A stretch of DNA of 35,832 bases, taken from the NCBI GenBank assembly GCA_017635395.1, contig JAGBLN010000052.1, positions 1 through 35,832 of the forward strand, in the 5' to 3' direction. The translations under genes were made by a program, and so were the position numbers. Source of the stretch: Lachnospiraceae bacterium. Its GTDB lineage: Bacteria; Bacillota; Clostridia; Lachnospirales; Lachnospiraceae. The notes below the pieces were generated by a model. That model saw only the letters and a list, made by a program, of their open reading frames with translations. It ran no database searches and had not been told where the DNA came from. The stretch's first letter is position 1; each line of letters opens with the position of its first letter. Of the stretch, positions 25,992 through 34,199 are shown one piece after another.

Positions 25992-27805
25992 CAGTTACCG
26001 TCCTCCGCAACCGCATTCTCTATCTCTTCATAAGCGGAACGGATCACTTCTTCCTTATCCCGCTTAACAGCATGTCCGTCCTTTATCTCGAATATCTCAT
26101 CACAGTTCCTGATGGTAGTCAGTCTATGGGCAACGATTATCATGGTCTTAACCCCGTGCAGGGAATCGATTGCTTCCATAACGGCGGTCTCAGTCTCCGT
26201 ATCTAGAGCACTGGTAGCTTCATCCAGCACGAGTATGGAAGGATTCTGGTAAAGCGCTCTGGCTATGGCTATCCTCTGGCGCTGACCTCCGGAAAGCCTT
26301 ACGCCTCTCTCACCTACCATTGTATCCAGTCCGTCATGCAGGTGCTTTACGAAATCTGCTAACTGTGCCTCTTCAAGCGCACGCCATACTTCCGCCTCAT
26401 CAATCTGGTCCTCATATATGCCGAATGCCACATTATTCCTTATGGTGTCATCAGTAAGATACACCGTCTGGGGAACATAGCCGATTATCCTTGCCCACTT
26501 TGGAAGGTTTTCATATATGTCAGTTCCATCGGACATAACATGTCCTTCCTGGGGCTTTAACAGACCAAGTATTACATCCGCAAGAGTTGTCTTTCCCGCA
26601 CCGGACGGACCGATGAACGCAACCGAACTTCCCTTCTTTATGGTCATGGACAAATGCTCAAGGACATTTTCATCCCCGGCAGGATATTTCATATTGATGT
26701 TATCTACTACAAGCTCTTTTTCGAATTCCAGGGGAACAAAGTTTGACTCATCGATATGCTTTACCCTGTACATCTCAGTTTCTTCAAGGAGCTTCAGCAT
26801 ATCGTAAGTGGAATCAAGCCTTGGCTTATTGTAAAGAACGGAGTTCATGGCATTAGTAAGACGGCCCACAGCAGGGAAAAGCCTGAAAGCCGCAACAGCA
26901 ACGATTGCAACCTTTGTCAGCATCTCCGAAACATCCTCTGAGCTGTTGATCCTGAGTACTACTATGCCTATGAGTCCACCTACACAGGCTATCTCGTAAA
27001 TATACGAAGGGATGCTGTTCAGGAAACCGTTACGCCTCATGGTTCTTGAGCTTATGGTGCAGGCTTCTTCAAAACTTTGTGAAAAGTACTCCTGTCTGTT
27101 CATTACCATTATCTCTTTTATGCCATTGAAGGCCTGGTTAAGGTACTGGTACATCTTTGTGTCATACTCTGCACCGATCCTTCCGAATTTCTTTATCAGG
27201 CCTTTCAGTCCGAAGAAGATCAGAAGCATGCAGGAGCCCAGTATGGCTGCCAGGGAAAATGCAAGCACAGGATCCAAGGTTACCAGGTAGATGGTTATCG
27301 CCAGCACTGTAAAGGATTCTGCGAATATGCGGAAAAGATGGAGAAACAGTGCAAAAACACCGTCCACGTCCTGACGGATGCTCCTTATCAGAAGGGATGA
27401 GTTAACGCCCAGGTGAAAAAGATATGAGCTGTTCATATATGCCTTTTCCATCTTTATGGAAAGGTCCCGCTGCACAGTGGTGGAGTACCAGGACTGCACA
27501 TAGGATGAAAACATGAGATACAGGTTCTTTACGATGAAAACGATGATTATCAGCACACCAAAAACAGTAACGGTTTTGGTCTGGCTATCGAAATAGATAT
27601 AACGGGCTACGATCTGATAATACCATGTATTTACCAGATCATCCGGCATCATAACTGACTGGATGAAGGGCAGGACCGCTGAGACACTTATCAGCTCACA
27701 AAATGAGCCGACCAAGGCTACCAGCATTACAAAGATGTATTGGAGCTTCTGCTTTGATGTCATCACATAATGTATTTTTGTCAGTATGTCTGAGATGCTC
27801 TTCAT
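25991..27805 (-). CDS. ABC exporter / lipid-linked glycan flippase (PglK/MsbA type)
   Basis: A 604-residue half-transporter with a six-helix N-terminal exporter domain (about 20-320) and a nucleotide-binding domain: Walker A GPSGAGKTT near 400, Q-loop GYVPQTVYLTDDTI, signature LSGGQRQR near 505, Walker B ILVLDEATSALD near 525, and the switch histidine in IIVAHRLTTI. Single-chain exporters of this kind flip lipid-linked oligosaccharides (PglK, WlaB) in loci without Wzx, and no Wzx is seen here. It is the first gene after repeat B2, with AAGAGG before the ATG. It is clearly paralogous to the gene ending at 34192. Confidence 0.93.
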   Translation of the reverse strand: MKSISDILTKIHYVMTSKQKLQYIFVMLVALVGSFCELISVSAVLPFIQSVMMPDDLVNTWYYQIVARYIYFDSQTKTVTVFGVLIIIVFIVKNLYLMFSSYVQSWYSTTVQRDLSIKMEKAYMNSSYLFHLGVNSSLLIRSIRQDVDGVFALFLHLFRIFAESFTVLAITIYLVTLDPVLAFSLAAILGSCMLLIFFGLKGLIKKFGRIGAEYDTKMYQYLNQAFNGIKEIMVMNRQEYFSQSFEEACTISSRTMRRNGFLNSIPSYIYEIACVGGLIGIVVLRINSSEDVSEMLTKVAIVAVAAFRLFPAVGRLTNAMNSVLYNKPRLDSTYDMLKLLEETEMYRVKHIDESNFVPLEFEKELVVDNINMKYPAGDENVLEHLSMTIKKGSSVAFIGPSGAGKTTLADVILGLLKPQEGHVMSDGTDIYENLPKWARIIGYVPQTVYLTDDTIRNNVAFGIYEDQIDEAEVWRALEEAQLADFVKHLHDGLDTMVGERGVRLSGGQRQRIAIARALYQNPSILVLDEATSALDTETETAVMEAIDSLHGVKTMIIVAHRLTTIRNCDEIFEIKDGHAVKRDKEEVIRSAYEEIENAVAEDGN

Positions 27806-27826
27806 TTGAAAATCCTCTTGTTTTTA

Positions 27827-28053
27827 TTCTCAGCACCGGTAGCTTGCCTGACGGTGGTGCCGTTCGCCAAGCAGTTCTTACGGAAATGCCATCATCAGTG
27901 CAATCCGTCCGGAACCGTTCACACGCTACATCCATGTAGCGTTGTTCACTCGGCCCGCCATCCTTGGCGGTCCGTTCCTGGTAAGTCTATGCATTTCCGA
28001 AAACTGCTAAGGCTCACTTAAACACCGTCAGACAAGTCTACACGGTGTGGGAA
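27827..28053. repeat. Family B structured repeat, copy B2
   Basis: A 227-bp imperfect palindrome filling most of the 309-bp gap between the ABC exporter and GT2 genes. Long-range pairing is visible: CGGAAATGC (27881-27889) with GCATTTCCG (27991-27999), then GCAGTT with AACTGC, and the outer ends 27827-27842 with about 28040-28053. The head carries the perfect hairpin ACGCTACAT-CC-ATGTAGCGT (27923-27942) and CCGCC/GGCGG (27955-27970). Each end also forms its own small hairpin (CACCG/CGGTG type). The right end is GTGGGAA followed by AACA, so the shared AGTTT terminus is degraded here. It ends 21 bp before the ABC start codon. Confidence 0.88.
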
Positions 28054-28114
28054 AACATGTACTACCGATTTGCTCAACATACAGCAGTCACAGAACTCAC
28101 ACTTTGCATAATCT

Positions 28115-29068
28115 CTACTCTTCTCTATCAAGCAGATCTTTTTTCCGATCATGTATATGATTCAGTTCAATCTCAAAGTTCCGTCTGTTCTTAGTGACCA
28201 TGTCTGACAGGATCAGACCGGAGAAGAAGGACTGGATCGCCGCAAGGGCAATGAAGCCGCTGACTATCAGGGTGGGCATATTTTCAACCAGGTGGGTATT
28301 CAGGAATTTGGCGAATACCCAGAGGAACATCACTGCCGACACTATCAGCATTACAACAGCAAGGCTTGTGAAAAATTTCAGGGGCTTATAGTTCTTGTAA
28401 AGGCTTACTATGGTTCCAAGGACCTTTGCGCCGTCGGAGTAGGTGTTCAGCTTGCTTTCACTGCCTTCCGGCCTGTCACGGTAATCTACAACCACATTTT
28501 CAATTACCATCTCGTTAAATACAGCATGTATGGTCATCTCTGTCTCTATTTCAAATCCTCTGGATAAGACCGGATAGCTCTTGACGAATTCATAGGACAT
28601 GGCGCGAAATCCTGTCATGATATCCTTTACATCACAGTGGAAAAATCTGTTGATCGTAGACCTGACCATGGAATTACCGAAATTATGGAAAGGGCGCTTA
28701 TTCTCCTTGAAATAGGTGGAAGACAAACGGTCACCCACTACCATGTCCACATTGTGCTCAAGCACCTTATCAGCCATCTCCCTGGCTGATTCCATAGAAT
28801 AGGTATCGTCTCCGTCCACACAGATATAGCACTGGGCATCTATCTCACGGAACATCCTTCTTAACACAAAGCCCTTGCCTTGCCTGGGTTCCTTCCTGAC
28901 TATGGCCCCGGCATTCAAAGCGATTTCTGCCGTTTTGTCAGTGGAATTATTGTCATATACATAGACCGCTGCCTCTGGGAGCACCCGCTTGGCATCGGTC
29001 ACTACTTTTTCAATTGTCTTTTCCTCGTTATAGCAAGGAATCAGCACCGCTATGCGATCCATATCCAT
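28115..29068 (-). CDS. Membrane-anchored GT2, polyprenyl-phosphate glycosyltransferase type
   Basis: A 317-residue protein with a GT-A domain (IAVLIPCYNEEKTIEKVV; VYDNNSTDKT near 38; VDGDDTY with D85/D87/D88) and the DPM-type strip DIMTGFRAMS near 150. Two hydrophobic segments follow at about 230-255 and 265-290. This is the layout of enzymes that make polyprenyl-phosphate hexoses for GT-C partners, close to the GtrB/DPMS group. It could feed the GT-C-like proteins at 21313 or 30957. ATG at 29068 is chosen; Met3 is an alternative. Its stop lies 62 bp from repeat B2. Confidence 0.88.
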   Translation of the reverse strand: MDMDRIAVLIPCYNEEKTIEKVVTDAKRVLPEAAVYVYDNNSTDKTAEIALNAGAIVRKEPRQGKGFVLRRMFREIDAQCYICVDGDDTYSMESAREMADKVLEHNVDMVVGDRLSSTYFKENKRPFHNFGNSMVRSTINRFFHCDVKDIMTGFRAMSYEFVKSYPVLSRGFEIETEMTIHAVFNEMVIENVVVDYRDRPEGSESKLNTYSDGAKVLGTIVSLYKNYKPLKFFTSLAVVMLIVSAVMFLWVFAKFLNTHLVENMPTLIVSGFIALAAIQSFFSGLILSDMVTKNRRNFEIELNHIHDRKKDLLDREE

Positions 29069-29080
29069 CTCCGTTACTTA

Positions 29081-29881
29081 TCAGTTATCCTTACCAGCCA
29101 CGCTGTTAAGATATTTAACCGTAGCTTTCGGCAGTCCATGGGGGTCCTTTTGCAGCACTTCCCTCATGTGTTCTATATCCTTTATAACAGCCGGATGCAC
29201 CTTTCCTGTTGAGACACCGCCTATGGAGTGTTCCACAGTGATATCGTTCATAAAATCGATCCTCGCACCATTCCGCAGAAGCTCCACAGCATAGGGGTAA
29301 TCTTCTACCAGCCTGTATGATGTATCATATTTGCCATACTTTTCAAACAGCTCCCTGTTTTCAAAGGTACAGCACCCACTAATAAGATTCCTTTTCCTGA
29401 CCATATATCCAGCCAGCGCCCTGGGACATAGGCTGAGCGCTATCCCTAACAGTGGCGACGGCCTTTTTTTCACCCTGTCAGGATAGACATCAAGGCGCCT
29501 GCTGGTCATAATTAACGACTTCTTTTTCTCCATTGCTTTCACAATGGATGACACCGTACTAGTCTTATGAAACCGCTCTCCAGGACAGCAGCTTACAAAA
29601 TACTTACCGTCTGACCGGTCTATAACTGAATTGATATGGGCCACTGTCCCGACATTTTCCTTGTTGAAAAATATCTTTGTGGCATACCCACGGTTCCTGA
29701 CCTTTTCAGCCATTGTATCCACCTTGTCAGGGTCAGTTACTTTTGAACCGTCATCACTAAATATAACCTCAGCATTAGGATAGTCCTGGGATATAACTGA
29801 ATCCACAGTTTCCTCCAGCTCAGACGCATTATTATACATCAGTATCCATATGCTGACTAAAGGTGCATTCTGCTTATCCAT
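29081..29881 (-). CDS. Glycosyltransferase family 2
   Basis: A 266-residue GT-A enzyme. VSIWILMYNNASELEETVDS opens it, VIFSDDGSK lies near 39-47, and FVSCCPGERFHKTSTVSS near 95-110 stands where most relatives have the D-x-D strip, so the metal site is atypical (no DD or DSD there). LVEDYPYAVELLRNG later resembles the catalytic ED pair. Cytosolic. Its ATG overlaps the TAA of the upstream membrane-anchored GT2 gene (TAATG), indicating coupling. Function beyond glycosyl transfer is unknown. Confidence 0.82.
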   Translation of the reverse strand: MDKQNAPLVSIWILMYNNASELEETVDSVISQDYPNAEVIFSDDGSKVTDPDKVDTMAEKVRNRGYATKIFFNKENVGTVAHINSVIDRSDGKYFVSCCPGERFHKTSTVSSIVKAMEKKKSLIMTSRRLDVYPDRVKKRPSPLLGIALSLCPRALAGYMVRKRNLISGCCTFENRELFEKYGKYDTSYRLVEDYPYAVELLRNGARIDFMNDITVEHSIGGVSTGKVHPAVIKDIEHMREVLQKDPHGLPKATVKYLNSVAGKDN

Positions 29882-30915
29882 TATGACGATTCACCGACGC
29901 TGCCGTTCTTGGCCACCTCATCAAGCATGCTCTCGGCCTGGGCGCTTGCAGCCTCCTGCCAAACTTTTGCAGAACTCTCATCGTATGTGAGTTTCCTCAC
30001 ATTGTACTGGACATCCTCCAGGATCTTTCTGTTAGCTGAAATTATATCCGCCAGCATACCGATTATGAAGGTCATGAAACCTATGATCATAAGCGTACAT
30101 GCAAGGATAAGCGACTGCACATGTCCTCCGGCCTGATGCTGGAAAAAGAGTATCAGGAACTTTACGCCTATGCCAAAACCTACAGCAAATGGCATGGCAC
30201 CAAGTATAGTCAGCACCATCAACGGCCTATACATAAGCAGGGCCCTCAGAATAGTCAGCATGGACTTCTTGATATAACCCCACATGCTGTTGAAGAGCCT
30301 TGATTTTCTAAGCTCCGGATTAGTCCTTACCGGAACAGATGTAATAGCCATCTTGTTCCTTCCGGCCTGCACTATGGTTTCAAGAGTGTAAGTATATTCA
30401 TTTACCACATTGATATGCATGGCCGCCTCACGGGAAAAAGCCCTGAATCCTGAAGGCGCATCAGGTATGTCCGTCTTGGAAGCCTTCCTTACCACCCAGC
30501 TTCCAAAATGCTGAAGTTTTTTCTTTACCCATGAGAAATGCGGCGTCTCGTCTATAGGACGCTCGCCTATAACAACATCCGCCTTTCCCTCAAGTATGGG
30601 AGCAATAAGCTTTTCTATATCAGCGCCACAGTACTGGTTATCTGCATCCGTATTGACTATGATATCAGCACCATAGGACAGGGACGCTTCTATTCCGGCC
30701 ATAAAGCCCTTAGCCAGGCCCTTGTTCCTGGTAAAGCTCACGATATGATGAACACCCCATTCAGCCGCAACCTTGACAGTATCATCGGTACTTCCGTCAT
30801 TAATGATCAGGTACTCAATCTGATCTATGCCGTCAATATGCTTCGGCAGGTCATTCAATGCTATTTCTAATGTGTCTGCTTCGTTATAGCAGGGAATCTG
30901 AATTATTAGTTTCAT
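29881..30915 (-). CDS. Membrane-anchored GT2, polyprenyl-phosphate glycosyltransferase type
   Basis: A 344-residue protein similar in plan to the one at 28115. The GT-A domain has IIQIPCYNEADTLEIAL, YLIINDGSTDDT (36-46), GLAKGFMAGIEASL and VNTDADNQY with D90/D92, then DAPSGFRAFS near 155. Two membrane segments follow at about 230-260 and 270-300, and a charged tail ends the protein. Such enzymes make undecaprenyl-phosphate sugars or transfer directly at the inner face. It comes directly after the GT-C-like gene at 30957, a natural partner. Confidence 0.9.
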   Translation of the reverse strand: MKLIIQIPCYNEADTLEIALNDLPKHIDGIDQIEYLIINDGSTDDTVKVAAEWGVHHIVSFTRNKGLAKGFMAGIEASLSYGADIIVNTDADNQYCGADIEKLIAPILEGKADVVIGERPIDETPHFSWVKKKLQHFGSWVVRKASKTDIPDAPSGFRAFSREAAMHINVVNEYTYTLETIVQAGRNKMAITSVPVRTNPELRKSRLFNSMWGYIKKSMLTILRALLMYRPLMVLTILGAMPFAVGFGIGVKFLILFFQHQAGGHVQSLILACTLMIIGFMTFIIGMLADIISANRKILEDVQYNVRKLTYDESSAKVWQEAASAQAESMLDEVAKNGSVGESS

Positions 30916-30956
30916 AGTTTTATGCCTCCAGCATAAGCACTTCTGGCTACATACTT

Positions 30957-33008
30957 TTATTTCGACTTCACGTACAGTGCCACGGGCGAATCAAATACTT
31001 CAGCCTTCAGCGGATACGGTGTGGAATACTCATAAAATGTTTCATACATTGAGCTGTGCATCATGTCACGGTAAACAAGGTTCCATGACTTATCTTCCGC
31101 ATACTGCCCAACGTCATATGTCAGCAGGAATACATCATCATAAAGCTGATCATATATCTGCATCTGTATCTCCAGATTGTCCCTGTCAACAAAGTACACA
31201 TCAGCTCCGCTGAGCATCTTTACCGGAAGCAGAAACACGGAATGGCACTGGTATCCTTCTTCATTAAGAAGCACCACATCCTTTGAAGATATGCATGACA
31301 CCACTTTCTGTATCATATCGTACTGGCAGTAGGTCAGGTCCTGATCCTTATACAAAAGCCTGCTCTGCCATATCATCACCAGCGTCCCAAAGCCTATAAC
31401 CGGTGCAAGGATCTTTGCATTAAGCCTATTCAGGATATATCCCGCCGGTATGACTGCCATAAAGATAAATACCGCAATATATCTGGCAAAATAGTAGTAA
31501 AAGTATATCTGCGGTATGACTATTATACAATATAGTATCATTACAGACAAAAGTGCCACCACAGACGTAGCATAGAGCCTGTTAGTAAACCATTCATTCC
31601 CCTTTTTTATAACAGCAACAAGGCTCAACGGGAAAACCACAAACCCGGTCATCTGCAGCAGGCCCATGAAGGACATCCTGCTTATCTTAAGCTCATAATT
31701 GTACACACGGGCTATTCCGTAATATACAAAATACACGAGCAAAAGAGCCACCGCCAGGGATATCAGAAGCTTCATAACCTTCCCGAGTCTTTCCTCATGC
31801 CTTGCCGCGTGTATGGCCTTTACTATGATTCCCTTCGCTGCAAGTACCCGGAGCGCTGCAGTCATAATGATGCAGGTAATAACGATAAGCCATATTATCA
31901 GCCTGAAATTACCCATGTAAAACAGGTAGCCAGTCTTATAAAACAGATGGCCGAAATTCTTTTCTACATAGTCATATGCCACGCTATGCATCATTGAAAA
32001 GCCAAGACCAAAGGATATCATCACCATTGTCAGGGCATTCAGGTATCCCTTATGGGATGTGCGTACATAGTTTATGATATAAATAACTATGACAGCAGGC
32101 ATGAGCATTGCCATCTGCACATGCAGGAAACATGCTCCCATGATAGGAATCGCAGATATAAAAGTCACGCGCTTCCTTGCATTCTCTGTGACCAGGGCAA
32201 AAAACAGGGCCATGAACATCGCAAGCACTATCTCGCTCAGAGAATTCTGCGAGCACCACAGCACTATTGGGCTAAACATCATGACGGTGGTAAGCGTAAT
32301 CTTTACCCAGGGCTTAAACTTATAGTTTTCACATATGAGCCACACGCAGCAAAGGAACAGAAGGTAACATACCGTAAGTATGCCGGTCACTTCCTTTATC
32401 CCGAACATACCGCCCCAGAGGGCCATCATAGCCGGAAAGGTGTTTATTCCGTGGGTCACCCCAGATGCTACCAGCTGGCCGCTGGTTTCATCCGTTATAT
32501 CCCAGTTATAATAGGCGGTCAGTTCGCCGAGCTTCTCGAAATAGAAATTCCTTTCCCACTCGTTCAGGACATTATTCATTTCATAGAATGTGATCCTGTT
32601 GGCATTATATCCGCCCATATAGGCAAAAGCCCTAACCACGTAGCCGCCTTCGTCCTGGGTCATGTTATAAAGCCCTGCACGGTTTCCACAGGATATCAAT
32701 GTGGCAATAGCAAGTATTATTGCAAGTGGGATATATTCTTTCCACTTAAAGCTGACCTTGGGAAAACCGCCTGTCCAGGCCAAAAGCAGCACAATATCAA
32801 GCAGGACAGCAACCGCCAGGACGCAGGCGGCTCCACGCTTGATTGAAAACGCATTCCACCATATGAGCATTCCCGACAGAACAGCGTAACCGGCAAGATA
32901 AAGACCGGTACCCACTGCCACTACACGCAGGACATCACTTTTTCTGAATGCCAGGGCTGTGAGGAACCAGGTTCCTAAGAGCCCCAGAAGAAAGATTACT
33001 AATAACAT
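30957..33008 (-). CDS. Large multi-pass membrane protein, GT-C-like
   Basis: A 683-residue protein with about 13 hydrophobic helices and a C-terminal outer domain of about 110 residues (about 570-683) containing the strip VVLLNEEGYQCHSVFLLP. NMTQDEGGYV at 115-124, in the first long outer loop, holds a D-E pair where GT-C enzymes such as ArnT and PMT carry catalytic acids. No nucleotide-binding motif. It probably uses a polyprenyl-phosphate sugar made by one of the two membrane-anchored GT2 proteins downstream. The exact family is not recognised; the GT-C call rests on topology and the acidic loop. Confidence 0.7.
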   Translation of the reverse strand: MLLVIFLLGLLGTWFLTALAFRKSDVLRVVAVGTGLYLAGYAVLSGMLIWWNAFSIKRGAACVLAVAVLLDIVLLLAWTGGFPKVSFKWKEYIPLAIILAIATLISCGNRAGLYNMTQDEGGYVVRAFAYMGGYNANRITFYEMNNVLNEWERNFYFEKLGELTAYYNWDITDETSGQLVASGVTHGINTFPAMMALWGGMFGIKEVTGILTVCYLLFLCCVWLICENYKFKPWVKITLTTVMMFSPIVLWCSQNSLSEIVLAMFMALFFALVTENARKRVTFISAIPIMGACFLHVQMAMLMPAVIVIYIINYVRTSHKGYLNALTMVMISFGLGFSMMHSVAYDYVEKNFGHLFYKTGYLFYMGNFRLIIWLIVITCIIMTAALRVLAAKGIIVKAIHAARHEERLGKVMKLLISLAVALLLVYFVYYGIARVYNYELKISRMSFMGLLQMTGFVVFPLSLVAVIKKGNEWFTNRLYATSVVALLSVMILYCIIVIPQIYFYYYFARYIAVFIFMAVIPAGYILNRLNAKILAPVIGFGTLVMIWQSRLLYKDQDLTYCQYDMIQKVVSCISSKDVVLLNEEGYQCHSVFLLPVKMLSGADVYFVDRDNLEIQMQIYDQLYDDVFLLTYDVGQYAEDKSWNLVYRDMMHSSMYETFYEYSTPYPLKAEVFDSPVALYVKSK

Positions 33009-33011
33009 TTT

Positions 33012-34199
33012 TCACCTAACTCTCAACAAATCATCATAAATTTCATTCAATCCTTCATACATAGCTTCGTGGGTAAATACTTTCTCAGGAATCACATCAA
33101 AGGCTCTTTCACCATCACGAATCACATTCTCAATCTTGTCCGCAAGGTCTTCGGCATCGCGATTCTTAAATATAAGGCACTTGCCACTTACGACTTCAGG
33201 TAATGCTCCGGCATCGCTACATATAAGTGGCGTTCCTGTCATGCAGGCCTCTGCGGCGCTGAAGCCGAAGCCTTCGGTAAGGGAAGGTACCACCACGCAG
33301 TCGGCCTGCTTTATGCACATCCCAAGCTCATCGCGGCCTACAGATTCCTTTATGCGCACTATGTCCTTAAGGCCGTTCTTTTTTATGAAGCTTATGAATT
33401 CACGCCTGGGAGCTGCCGGCTCCTTTCCAAGTATGAAACAGAACTTAACACCGGAGGTATCAATGCCGCGTTCTTTTAAAAGCTTAAGGGCATCAGCATA
33501 GACAAATATGCCCTTGGTACGTCCCGGCCTGCCGTAATAAAGGAAGATGAAGTCCTTCTTTACCTTGAAGTACTTACGCAGGGAAAAGGCCTTATCATCC
33601 GATGTGATATCACGCCATTCATCGTCGGTGGCATTATATACGCGCCTAATATTTCCATTGCCGATAAATTTTATGAAATCGCGCTTGGTAGCGTCCGATA
33701 CCACATGGTAAACATCAAATTTCTGCCTGCAGCTAAACTGCTCCACTATCCAGTAGATGCAGGCCTTATACCAGGCATCCGACCAGAACCATTTATCGCC
33801 CCTGATCTCATGGACAGTAAGCACTGAGGGCTTATGGTACTTCTTAGCCAGTGCGCTTACAACAGGGGATGTGGTGAAAGTGGATGTGTGCACGATGTCA
33901 CACCACTTTATGTGTCTCTCGATATCCTTCTTCCTGGGAAAAGGATGGCCGAACATGGACTTCCAAGGGCAATACCACACTGTCATGCCGTCCAGTTTAT
34001 ACTTCCCGTTATGCTCCTCATCAACCTTCTCCGCTACTACCCTGACCTCGTAACCGGCCTTTACCATCTGGACAGCCATTTCATAAAACAGCTTTTCGGC
34101 CCCGCCAACATAAGGATAGAAATGGGGCAGTATGAAAGCTATCCTGCGCTTTCTGGTTTTAGCTACGGATTTATTTTTAACTTTTTTTTCTTCAGGCAT
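33012..34199 (-). CDS. Glycosyltransferase family 4
   Basis: A 395-residue GT-B enzyme. After a lysine-rich leader (residues 1-19), RIAFILPHFYPYVGGAEKLF starts the acceptor domain with the GG loop. HTSTFTTSPVVSALAKKY and LTVHEIRG follow, then the donor domain with FLYYGRPGRTKGIFVYADAL, PSLTEGFGFSAAEACMTGTP and ICSDAGALPEVV. All family 4 hallmarks are present. The start overlaps the stop of the ABC exporter gene by 8 bp, as with the second exporter/GT4 pair at 25991, which is a repeated gene order. Confidence 0.92.
   Translation of the reverse strand: MPEEKKVKNKSVAKTRKRRIAFILPHFYPYVGGAEKLFYEMAVQMVKAGYEVRVVAEKVDEEHNGKYKLDGMTVWYCPWKSMFGHPFPRKKDIERHIKWCDIVHTSTFTTSPVVSALAKKYHKPSVLTVHEIRGDKWFWSDAWYKACIYWIVEQFSCRQKFDVYHVVSDATKRDFIKFIGNGNIRRVYNATDDEWRDITSDDKAFSLRKYFKVKKDFIFLYYGRPGRTKGIFVYADALKLLKERGIDTSGVKFCFILGKEPAAPRREFISFIKKNGLKDIVRIKESVGRDELGMCIKQADCVVVPSLTEGFGFSAAEACMTGTPLICSDAGALPEVVSGKCLIFKNRDAEDLADKIENVIRDGERAFDVIPEKVFTHEAMYEGLNEIYDDLLRVR

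Noticed and set aside
1-28053. Repeats as integron attC sites or a CRISPR array.
   Set aside because: Spacing is 8-10 kb with many genes per block, there is no integrase or cas gene, and the copies lack attC core-site features and short regular direct repeats.
32052-32846. A 264-codon plus-strand open frame opposite the GT-C-like gene.
   Set aside because: It is His/Cys-rich, resembles no family, and lies wholly opposite a well-supported membrane protein gene; it is an antisense shadow frame.
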